18,649 nt of DNA from Korarchaeum sp964519515 (GTDB lineage: Archaea; Korarchaeota; Korarchaeia; Korarchaeales; Korarchaeaceae), in the NCBI GenBank assembly GCA_964519515.1, contig CAZFIJ010000025.1, positions 1-18,649 of the forward strand, given 5' to 3'. Positions 1 through 6,213 of the stretch are shown in pieces. The translations under genes were made by a program, and so were the position numbers. Within the stretch, counting starts at the first letter, position 1; each line of letters begins with the position of its first letter. A model generated the notes under the pieces. It did not search any database and was not told where the DNA came from. It saw only the letters and a list, made by a program, of their open reading frames with translations.

Positions 1-581
1 AGGACCCCTTCGATACTTACAAACTCATCTCCGAGAGGAAGACTGAGATATTCATGAAACCAGGAGATGTAGCTGAGGAGGATGTCGTGATACCGGCTGG
101 CCCAACGGATTTGGCACCAGGTCCGATATTGATGGATCTGAGGGCTATGAACATACCGACGAAGATACAAGGAGGGAAAGTAGCTATAGCTGAGACAGTA
201 ACCCTCTTGAAGAAAGGCGAGAGAGCTTCAGCTCAGATAACTGACTTACTCAGGGCCTTGAACATAAAGCCCCTCAAAGTGGGGTTCAAAGTGACCGGAG
301 CTATAGATGAGAGCGGCCTCTTCTACTCCCCCGAAGTGCTCTCAGTGACTAAGGAGGATATCCTCAGGTTATTAGGGGAAGCTCACATGAGGTCCTTGAA
401 CCTCGCTATAGAGTTGGGAGAGATAAACAGGCATACTTTAGCTCCTATGGTGCAGAGAGCTGCTGTGAGAGCTATAGCCCTCTCAATGAAGTTGAACTGG
501 GTCAGCGATCTGACTATACCCCTGCTGATGAGGAAAGCTGTGCAATTAGCGAAACTCCTCGAGGAGAAAATAGGGGCTTAG
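1..581 (+). CDS. rpl10: Ribosomal protein L10/P0 (uL10), 5'-truncated by window edge
   Basis: This is the C-terminal part of the archaeal ribosomal stalk base protein, which binds 23S rRNA with L11 and carries L12 dimers that recruit translation GTPases. The reading frame is open from base 3, so the gene starts outside the window; the ATG at 54 is internal. The motif KPGDVA followed by VIPAGPTDLAPGPI is typical of archaeal/eukaryal P0, as is the following insertion domain. The last ~70 residues (AHMRSLNLAIELGEIN... and two similar segments) are the amphipathic spine that binds L12 dimers. The protein ends at EEKIGA, without the charged linker and acidic tail ending in a GxGxLFG-like motif common in archaeal P0. 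No L12 gene follows. Its stop overlaps by 4 nt the stop of the convergent TyrRS gene. The family call is firm; the missing tail is observed. Confidence 0.93.
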   Translation, partial: DPFDTYKLISERKTEIFMKPGDVAEEDVVIPAGPTDLAPGPILMDLRAMNIPTKIQGGKVAIAETVTLLKKGERASAQITDLLRALNIKPLKVGFKVTGAIDESGLFYSPEVLSVTKEDILRLLGEAHMRSLNLAIELGEINRHTLAPMVQRAAVRAIALSMKLNWVSDLTIPLLMRKAVQLAKLLEEKIGA

Positions 582-1684
582 TCCCTGATCTCTCCCAAAT
601 AGGGTCTATAGGACCTCAGGACATCCCCCCATTCTACATCTCCGAACAACCCTCTTTCCCTCTGCCATTTCTGCAGCCTGTATAGGGGCTCTATTAACTC
701 CTTCTCACTCTCGAATATCTCCCTGACTCTCGAGAATTCCTCTATGAGGTAATTGGCGACTAACTCCTTCAGATCCATCGGGTGGATCTCTCCATTTATG
801 TACATCCTCTCCAATTGCTCATAACTCGTTACCTCGACTTCCCCTCCGCCAGCAGCCCTGCTCCTCTTCACTGAAATTTTCCCGACTTCAGGGAGTATGA
901 AATACTTCACTATAGCTAATATCGGATTCTTGAGCCTCCCATCCTCATCGTATTGATCGTTACCTGGAGGGCAGAATGCGTTCATCACTTTCTCCCTTAT
1001 GAGCTCAGGGGGATCGTGAACGGCTACGTGCGATCTCGGTATGCTGCTGCTCATCTTCCCGCCAGTGAGACCTGGGAGGAGGGGAGTGTGTATAGCTGTC
1101 GGCACGTACTTCTCGACCCTCAAGGGGACATCGGAACTGAATACCTCCCTAGTCAAAGCGTGTATCTTCCTCTGATCAGTTCCGCCTATAGCTATCTTCA
1201 CGCGTAAGTAGAGTATATCGAGGGCTTGCATCAGAGGATATATCATGTGGGAGACCAGAGGATCCTCCCCTCTCGCTACCATAGTCATAGCCCTCCAAGC
1301 CCTCCTGGCAGTGACTCTCTGTGATAACGTGAGGAGATCCATGACGTAATCCTCAGATAGCTCGAAATCAGTCCCTAACTTTATCTCTATCTGCTTCGAC
1401 CCTAGCTCGTGGAAGACGGTCTTCCAGTAAGTCATTGAGACCTCCTTTATCAGATCCTGAGGGCCCTTGAGATTCAGAATGGCATGTATGTCAGCCATCA
1501 GTGCGATAGAGTGGAAGCCAGCTTGTATCATATCCCTCAGTTTCCTCACCGTCACGAGGGTACCCACGTGTATGGGTCCCGAGGGCTCGTAACCGACGTA
1601 AACGTTACCTCCCTTGCTCAAGAGCTCCTTGACTTCATCTAAAGTCATGACGAACTCATCCAAGGGTTCAGCTAAGTTCCTCAA
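578..1684 (-). CDS. tyrS: Tyrosyl-tRNA synthetase (archaeal type)
   Basis: This class I aminoacyl-tRNA synthetase charges tRNA-Tyr in the cytoplasm. The 368-residue reading has YVGYEPSG leading into the HIGH-like motif HVGT (about 39-42). The tyrosine-binding pattern Y149, Q153, D156 lies in MIYPLMQALD. The archaeal signature GGTDQRKIH is at 167-175 and KMSSS at 210-214. The pattern around Y/Q/D fits TyrRS rather than the related TrpRS. The C-terminal part contains the family segment HPMDLK. The chosen start is TTG at 1684; alternatives are TTG at 1663 and ATG at 1648, the last with a GGATGA-like site 6 nt before it. The longest form matches the usual distance from the N-terminus to the EPSG motif (about 33-38 residues). 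Its 3' end overlaps L10 by 4 nt. A weak TATA-like sequence lies near 1738-1745. Confidence 0.93.
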   Translation of the reverse strand: MRNLAEPLDEFVMTLDEVKELLSKGGNVYVGYEPSGPIHVGTLVTVRKLRDMIQAGFHSIALMADIHAILNLKGPQDLIKEVSMTYWKTVFHELGSKQIEIKLGTDFELSEDYVMDLLTLSQRVTARRAWRAMTMVARGEDPLVSHMIYPLMQALDILYLRVKIAIGGTDQRKIHALTREVFSSDVPLRVEKYVPTAIHTPLLPGLTGGKMSSSIPRSHVAVHDPPELIREKVMNAFCPPGNDQYDEDGRLKNPILAIVKYFILPEVGKISVKRSRAAGGGEVEVTSYEQLERMYINGEIHPMDLKELVANYLIEEFSRVREIFESEKELIEPLYRLQKWQRERGLFGDVEWGDVLRSYRPYLGEIRD

Positions 1685-1771
1685 GACGAGCTCTAAGCTA
1701 CCCGTATTACCACCCGAAGGGCTCTCGAGGGACTCAAATTAAATCATTTGCTCTAATGGATTGTACATAGA

Positions 1772-1831
1772 GGGCCTCAGCTCAGGTCAGTGAGTTCACA
1801 GCTCATTGCCGTCACCTAACATCATAGGCCC
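1772..1831 (-). ncRNA. Candidate K-turn / C/D-box-like RNA element
   Basis: Read on the minus strand, GGGCCT (1831-1826) is followed at once by a C-box-like ATGATGT (1825-1819). A D box CTGA sits directly before AGGCCC (1777-1772), which pairs perfectly with GGGCCT. Inside the C/D pair, TTAGGT can pair with ACCTGA, giving two stems around a kink-turn-like internal loop. Total length of about 60 nt suits an archaeal C/D sRNA, but the internal C'/D' boxes are poor. The C box overlaps the stop codon of the Mut7-C gene, so the element could also be a 3' structure of that mRNA or part of a long TyrRS leader bound by L7Ae. It is a candidate only. Confidence 0.3.
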
Positions 1832-2307
1832 CTATTGATTCTCATCTCCTCCCTTTTTTCCTTTACTCTCGCTAGAGTCCTGAGCATCTTCCAGTAGTGA
1901 GATCCGAACCAGAATACTTTCCCACATTTCTCACACAATAAGAACTTCCTATGCCCTCTAATGACCTCCTTAGGCAGTTCAATACCTATTTCTCGATTTC
2001 TGACTATTGAGAGGGGTTCGTCGCAGAAAGGACACCTCGTCCCCCTGGGGTCTATCTTGAGCTTGACCCCTAGATTCGATACCCAAGCCATAGCTCCCAC
2101 TAAGTCCTGAGGTACCTCATATGCCTCTAGATCCATCTTCCTAGCTCTCTTCAAGAGCTCATGGTCCCTAGTTATGAGCACGGATCCTTCCGCGAGCTTC
2201 AGTATCGAGGAATCGTCTATCTCAGGTGAGATATATTTTACGCTGTGGCCGAGGATCCTGAGCCACTTAGCTAATTTCCCGCTCATCGAGTCCACGATGA
2301 AGTCCAT
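1822..2307 (-). CDS. Mut7-C (DUF82) PIN-like RNase domain with zinc ribbon
   Basis: The protein belongs to the Mut7-C family (COG1656), PIN-like nuclease domains with a C-terminal zinc ribbon; no substrate is known for the archaeal proteins. The N-terminus FIVDSMSGKLAKWLRILG is the family hallmark, with a predicted catalytic Asp, followed by acidic residues in EIDDSS and by LITRDHELL with another conserved Asp. The C-terminal half has two CxxC knuckles (CPFC, CEKC) and an HYWKML segment typical of the family. I chose ATG at 2307 (161 aa) because GTGATC, a good Shine-Dalgarno match, lies just upstream. A GTG at 2316 would add three residues but sits inside that site. Only 16 nt separate the start from the 3' end of tRNA-Gln, so the mRNA is probably made together with the tRNA. 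Confidence 0.87.
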   Translation of the reverse strand: MDFIVDSMSGKLAKWLRILGHSVKYISPEIDDSSILKLAEGSVLITRDHELLKRARKMDLEAYEVPQDLVGAMAWVSNLGVKLKIDPRGTRCPFCDEPLSIVRNREIGIELPKEVIRGHRKFLLCEKCGKVFWFGSHYWKMLRTLARVKEKREEMRINRGL

Positions 2308-2323
2308 GAGGATCACTTTAATG

Positions 2324-2396
2324 TAGCCCCGCCCGGATTCGAACCGGGGTCTCCGGGTCCAAAGCCCGGCGTGCTTGGCCGCTCCACCACGGGGCT
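2324..2396 (-). tRNA. tRNA-Gln (anticodon UUG)
   Basis: A full cloverleaf of 73 nt can be drawn. The acceptor is AGCCCCG/CGGGGCT, the D arm closes with GTG/CAC, and the anticodon arm CCGGG-CTTTGGA-CCCGG gives anticodon TTG at positions 34-36. The variable loop is AGAC, the T arm is CCCGG-TTCGAAT-CCGGG and the discriminator is A. There is no intron and CCA is not encoded (ACA follows). TGG (Pro) would require shifting the seven-base loop, which the stem does not allow. Confidence 0.95.
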
Positions 2397-2420
2397 CCAG
2401 CTCACTAGGGGACTAGGAGC

Positions 2421-2428
2421 TATTAAGC
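2421..2428 (-). promoter_or_regulatory. TATA box of tRNA-Gln (and probably Mut7-C)
   Basis: On the minus strand GCTTAATA, preceded by a purine-rich GGTAAA that could act as BRE, lies about 28 nt upstream of the tRNA 5' end. This is the expected spacing for an archaeal promoter. No other promoter-like sequence lies between the tRNA and the Mut7-C start. Confidence 0.5.
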
Positions 2429-2437
2429 TTTACCGTA

Positions 2438-2487
2438 CCTCTAGCTGAGGCCCCAGTTCCTATCGGGACTGGAGATCTCACGATCTC
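2438..2487 (-). other. Tandem short hairpins between the two tRNA genes
   Basis: The 174-nt gap between the tRNAs holds three adjoining inverted repeats: CCTC/GAGG near 2439-2450, CCAGT/ACTGG at 2453-2472, and GAGATC/GATCTC at 2472-2487 with a 4-nt loop. On the minus strand they follow a run of six T at 2501-2506, which could end the tRNA-Leu transcript. They might be a structured spacer RNA or chance pairing. No coding frame is seen here. Confidence 0.25.
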
Positions 2488-2570
2488 GAGTGAAATCTTT
2501 AAAAAATTTACTATACGCTCGAGCCCCGGGATATTATCATGAGGAGGCCCTCTCGACCCCTCAGCGTGAG

Positions 2571-2657
2571 TGCGGGGGCTGGGATTCGAACCCACGAGGG
2601 ACTGACGCCCAACGGATCTTGAGTCCGTCGCCTTGGACCTGGCTCGGCCACCCCCGC
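2571..2657 (-). tRNA. tRNA-Leu (anticodon CAA)
   Basis: This is an 87-nt class II tRNA with a long variable arm. The acceptor is GCGGGGG/CCCCCGC and the D arm GCC...GGC. The anticodon arm ACGGA-CTCAAGA-TCCGT gives anticodon CAA. The T arm has loop TTCGAAT and four clear pairs (TGGG/CCCA), but its outermost position is G opposite G. The discriminator is A. There is no intron and no encoded CCA. Its 5' end is 1 nt from the stop codon of the upstream NAD kinase gene. Confidence 0.95.
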
Positions 2658-2658
2658 T

Positions 2659-3540
2659 TCATCCTCGATCCAGTCTATCAAGATTTAAAGATTTCGTGGG
2701 AGCTGGTCTGAGCTTCTCATACTGTAGGATACCAGTTAGAGTCCTTGGGATCATCCTCTTAGCCATTCTCTTGTAGAATTCTGTCGGATCCTGGGACTTC
2801 CTTATGAATACCGCTTCCCTCTTCGAGCGGGAGATCCTCAGCGGGGGCCTCAACCTGACTGGGGAGAGGCCATCCGCTACTACGTAGAGGAACGGGGAAG
2901 TCGACCAAACCTCTATGATAGAGGAAGAGGGCACTACTACCGATCTAACTGCTGGCATGAGGCTAGGGGGCCAGGGAGCTAGGTAAGATATCACGATGCT
3001 ATCGCAACGCGGATCCAATACAGGGCCTCCAGCAGCTAAGGAGTAAGCGTAAGATCCAGTGGGCGTAGCTACTATGAGGCCATCGCATATGCACTCGCCC
3101 AAAGGGGCATCATCTATAGCTAAGCCGAGCTTAGAGGATTTCCCGAGCTTGCCGCTCCTCACTAGAAACTCATTCAGGGCTATGAGACTTAATTTCGAAT
3201 CTATTATCTCTAATGTTATAGCATGCTCCAACCAGAATTCACCTTCCCTCAGGATCTCTGGTATCCTATCTAATTGCGTTGTATCGAACTCTAATAGTGT
3301 CCCGAAAGTCCCGTCCTTCACCCCTAAGATAGGGAGACTCCCCACTTGATGGAAGGCCCGGAGGAGGGTCCCGTCCCCACCTATGACTATAGCTGCCTCT
3401 GCCTCCCTATGATCCTCAACTACCTCAATCTTATTCGAGATTAGGGATGATCTGAGCCTCTCAGATATCTTATGGGACCTCTCCTTATCCATATTGTAGA
3501 GCAATATGACTTTACTCACCCTAAATCCCTTTTCATACAT
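2659..3540 (-). CDS. nadK: NAD kinase
   Basis: This enzyme phosphorylates NAD to NADP in the cytoplasm and supplies NADPH for, among others, lipid reduction. The 293-residue protein has the phosphate-binding motif GGDGT at 54-58, Asn-Glu at 123-124 (NEFLVRSG), and the nucleotide-binding segment DGLIVATPTGS at 153-163 followed by YAYSLAAGGPVLDP. Length and motif order fit the archaeal/bacterial family. The start at ATG 3540 lies about 25 nt from a symmetric TATA element, so the mRNA may be leaderless. VSK at residues 8-10 is where many relatives begin, so the first seven residues are less certain. The gene ends 1 nt before tRNA-Leu and contains that tRNA's probable promoter. Confidence 0.93.
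   Translation of the reverse strand: MYEKGFRVSKVILLYNMDKERSHKISERLRSSLISNKIEVVEDHREAEAAIVIGGDGTLLRAFHQVGSLPILGVKDGTFGTLLEFDTTQLDRIPEILREGEFWLEHAITLEIIDSKLSLIALNEFLVRSGKLGKSSKLGLAIDDAPLGECICDGLIVATPTGSYAYSLAAGGPVLDPRCDSIVISYLAPWPPSLMPAVRSVVVPSSSIIEVWSTSPFLYVVADGLSPVRLRPPLRISRSKREAVFIRKSQDPTEFYKRMAKRMIPRTLTGILQYEKLRPAPTKSLNLDRLDRG
2684..2689 (-). promoter_or_regulatory. TATA box of tRNA-Leu inside the NAD kinase 3' end
   Basis: TTTAAA, in the minus-strand context ATCTTTAAATC, is centred about 29 nt upstream of the tRNA-Leu 5' end. It falls within the last dozen codons of the NAD kinase gene. Confidence 0.5.
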
Positions 3541-3560
3541 CCCGAGTTGATCTGCAGACC

Positions 3561-3571
3561 AAAATATTTAA
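3561..3571. promoter_or_regulatory. Symmetric TATA element between nadK and the GINS23-MCM operon
   Basis: AAATATTT at 3562-3569 is a perfect palindrome midway in the 52-nt divergent gap. Its centre is about 25 nt from the nadK ATG (3540) and about 27 nt from the GINS23 start (3593). That is archaeal TATA-to-start-site spacing in both directions. Transcripts from it would be nearly leaderless on both sides. Confidence 0.5.
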
Positions 3572-3592
3572 TGTTGGTATGGGGGATAGGGT

Positions 3593-4093
3593 GTGTTGAT
3601 CTCAAGTAGGATGGCGGAATGCCTCGAGGACATTCAGAGCGTGAGGATAGTAGCTAAGAGGGACTTAGATCTCGAGAGGTTAGGTATGAGGATTTTTAAG
3701 GATGTTGAAACTGAGGTACCGAGGTGGTTGGCTGAGATACTCGAGGAAGAGGGAGTTTGTGAGGTACTGAGGGAGAGCCCAGAGGTGATAAGTGAGAAGT
3801 TGTACAGGGAGAAGGTCTCGATACTCTTCGCGGAGCTCCCTCAGGGGATGTTCCAGCTCATAAGGGATGTGATAAGGGGGAGCCCTGAGGATTCGCTAAT
3901 AAGGAGGGACGCTACTGAGCTCGTCAACAGGAGATTGGGGAAGCTCATGGACTATCTCAAGGCATCGATACTCTTGACATCTAAGAAGCCCCCGAAGAAC
4001 TTATTAATTGAGGAACTAATACTTTATAACGCTCTCAAGTTGATCATAGAGGAGTGGATGCGCTCCTTCGTAGGGGTGAGGGTCGACCGGTAA
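3593..4093 (+). CDS. gins23: GINS complex subunit, GINS23 (Psf2/Psf3-like)
   Basis: GINS joins MCM and the Cdc45/GAN-like protein to form the archaeal replicative helicase (CMG-like) complex. The small domain comes first: about residues 15-60 hold the strands and the motif EVPRWLAEILEEEGVCEV, comparable to VPLWLA in Psf2. The helical domain follows to residue 166. This small-then-large order is that of Psf2/Psf3 (GINS23), not Sld5/Psf1. The start is uncertain: GTG 3593, TTG 3596 or ATG 3611. The first two lie where transcription should begin, suggesting a leaderless mRNA. Its TAA overlaps the MCM ATG (TAATG), indicating translational coupling, and gins23 next to mcm is a known crenarchaeal arrangement. 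Confidence 0.85.
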   Translation: MLISSRMAECLEDIQSVRIVAKRDLDLERLGMRIFKDVETEVPRWLAEILEEEGVCEVLRESPEVISEKLYREKVSILFAELPQGMFQLIRDVIRGSPEDSLIRRDATELVNRRLGKLMDYLKASILLTSKKPPKNLLIEELILYNALKLIIEEWMRSFVGVRVDR

Positions 4094-6204
4094 TGGTAGA
4101 GAGAGCGCCTCTCATGAGTTTCGAGGAGTTAGTGGAGAAGTATAAGGACTTCCTCAAGTACTACAGGGATGAGTATAATGAGCCCCTCTATCAAAAAGCA
4201 TTAGCGCAACTAATAGAGGAACAGAGAAGGTCTTTGAGCGTCAATTGGTATCATTTATACAATTTTAACCCTGATTTCAGGGAGATAGCTGAAAATATCG
4301 TCATGAATCCATCCCTACATATCTTAGCAGGCTCTTCAGCCCTGAAGGAACTCGTGATGGAACTGATGCCCATGACTGAAGAGTTCAGGATATACAGTGA
4401 GGGTGATTTCCACTTAAGGTTCTACAACGTCCCGACTAAAGCTTCATTCAGGGATTTAACGAAGTTCTCGATAGGTAGATTGATAGAGATAGAGGGGATA
4501 ATAACTAGGGTCTCCGATATCTATGATAAGCTAGTTAGGGCTTCTTTCATCTGTACTAACTGCGGGAGAGTTGAGGATATAGATATAATCGGGGATAAGC
4601 TCAGGGTCCTCGAGAGATGCCCAGAGTGCGGCTCTCCGATGAAGTTGGATCATGAGATGAGCAAGTTCATCAGGTGGCGTAGCGTCAGGATTCAGGAGAG
4701 GCCTGAGGACTTGCCACCGGGCATGATGCCAGAGCACATCGATGGCATACTCACTGACGATATAGTAGATGACGTGAAACCCGGGGATAGGGTCAGAGTG
4801 ACGGGGATAATAAGGATAAAGCCCTCTAGGAGGGATGAGGGAAGGGAGGGGCTCATATACAAGAGGTACTTAGAGATAGTGCATGTAGAAGTCCCGAATA
4901 GAGTTTACGAGAAGTTGGAGATAACTCCAGAGGATGAAGAGGAGATATTGAGGCTCTCGGAGAGGGAAGATCTAGAGGAGCTGATAGTGAAGTCTATAGC
5001 TCCCTCAGTATTCGGTTGGACTGATGTAAAGAGGGCTATAGCTTACGCTCTATTCGGGGGGAGCACTAAGATATTAGCTGATGGTTCTAAAGTCAGGGGA
5101 GAGATAAACGTACTTCTAGTAGGTGATCCTGGTGTCGCTAAGAGTCAGCTCCTGAAATATACAGCTCAACTAGCACCTAGGGGCCTTTATACTACTGGAA
5201 AGGGTTCTACTGCTGCTGGATTGACTGCAGCTGTCGTGAGGGATTCAGCTACGGGCGGATGGACTCTAGAAGCCGGGGCTTTAGTGTTAGCTGATATGGG
5301 AGTGGCTTGCATAGATGAGTTCGATAAGATGAGTGAAGATGATAGGAGATCTATTCATGAAGCTATGGAGCAGCAAACTATTTCTATAGCGAAAGCAGGC
5401 ATAGTAGCGACTCTAAATGCTAGGACAACGATAGTAGCTGCTGCTAATCCTAAGAAGGGGAAGTACGATGATTACGTGACAGTAGCTGAGAACATAAACC
5501 TCCCCCCGACTGTGCTATCGAGGTTCGATCTCGTCTTCATAATGAAGGACAGGCCCAGGGTCGAATCAGATAGTATGGTAGCTGAGCATATATTGATAAC
5601 TAGGATGGGGAGGAACCCCGAAGCGAAGCCCCCGATAGATCCAAATCTCCTCAAGAAGTACATAGCTTACGCTAAGCAGAACATAGATCCTATACTAACT
5701 GATGAAGCTGCTGAGAGGATAAAGAAGTACTACGTCGAGGTGAGGGGGAGGGGGATCAGGGAGGGGGAGGAAGGGATCATCCAAGACCTCATATCCATAA
5801 CGCCGAGGCAGTTAGAAGCTCTGATAAGGTTGAGCGAGGCTAGGGCTAGGATGCACTTGAGGAGGGAAGTGACAGCTGAAGACGCTGAGATGGCCATAAA
5901 CCTGATGGAGATAACCCTGAAGGGAGCTGCTTACGATATAGTATCGGGACACTTCGATATAACTGGATGGATGACGGGCATCTCTTTCCCTGAGGTGAAG
6001 AGGAGGGAAGTAGTCTTCCAACTCATAAGGCAACTAGCTGAGGAGAGTGAGGACGGTCTAGTCGATAGGGACGTAGTAGTCAGGATAGCAGCGGAGAGGT
6101 TGAACTTGAAGGGGAAGGAGTACGTCGTGGAAGATATACTCAGGAAGTTGAATGAAGACGGCCTCATAATATTCCCACCGGGAGGGAAGATAAAGCTCAT
6201 ATAA
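4093..6204 (+). CDS. mcm: MCM replicative DNA helicase
   Basis: This is the hexameric AAA+ helicase that unwinds DNA at replication forks. Taking ATG 4093, which overlaps the GINS23 stop, gives 703 aa; an in-frame ATG at 4054 would add 13 residues inside GINS23 and is less likely. An N-terminal domain includes a zinc site with four Cys (about 154, 157, 176, 179). Then come Walker A GDPGVAKS (344-351), Walker B DEFD (408-411), the presensor-1 hairpin KAGIVATLNART, sensor AAANP, and arginine-finger SRFD (476-479). A winged-helix-like domain closes the protein. No intein is present and all key residues are intact. It is the second gene of a replication/repair operon with Hel308 9 nt downstream. 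Confidence 0.97.
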   Translation: MVERAPLMSFEELVEKYKDFLKYYRDEYNEPLYQKALAQLIEEQRRSLSVNWYHLYNFNPDFREIAENIVMNPSLHILAGSSALKELVMELMPMTEEFRIYSEGDFHLRFYNVPTKASFRDLTKFSIGRLIEIEGIITRVSDIYDKLVRASFICTNCGRVEDIDIIGDKLRVLERCPECGSPMKLDHEMSKFIRWRSVRIQERPEDLPPGMMPEHIDGILTDDIVDDVKPGDRVRVTGIIRIKPSRRDEGREGLIYKRYLEIVHVEVPNRVYEKLEITPEDEEEILRLSEREDLEELIVKSIAPSVFGWTDVKRAIAYALFGGSTKILADGSKVRGEINVLLVGDPGVAKSQLLKYTAQLAPRGLYTTGKGSTAAGLTAAVVRDSATGGWTLEAGALVLADMGVACIDEFDKMSEDDRRSIHEAMEQQTISIAKAGIVATLNARTTIVAAANPKKGKYDDYVTVAENINLPPTVLSRFDLVFIMKDRPRVESDSMVAEHILITRMGRNPEAKPPIDPNLLKKYIAYAKQNIDPILTDEAAERIKKYYVEVRGRGIREGEEGIIQDLISITPRQLEALIRLSEARARMHLRREVTAEDAEMAINLMEITLKGAAYDIVSGHFDITGWMTGISFPEVKRREVVFQLIRQLAEESEDGLVDRDVVVRIAAERLNLKGKEYVVEDILRKLNEDGLIIFPPGGKIKLI

Positions 6205-6213
6205 GGGATCGGG

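Noticed and set aside
2361..2370. tRNA-Pro (UGG) reading of the tRNA at 2324-2396
   Set aside because: The five-pair stem CCGGG/CCCGG fixes a seven-base loop CTTTGGA, placing TTG at positions 34-36.
4054..4092. Earlier MCM start at ATG 4054
   Set aside because: It lies deep in the GINS23 gene and adds 13 residues unlike MCM N-termini. The TAATG stop/start overlap at 4091-4095 is the natural junction.
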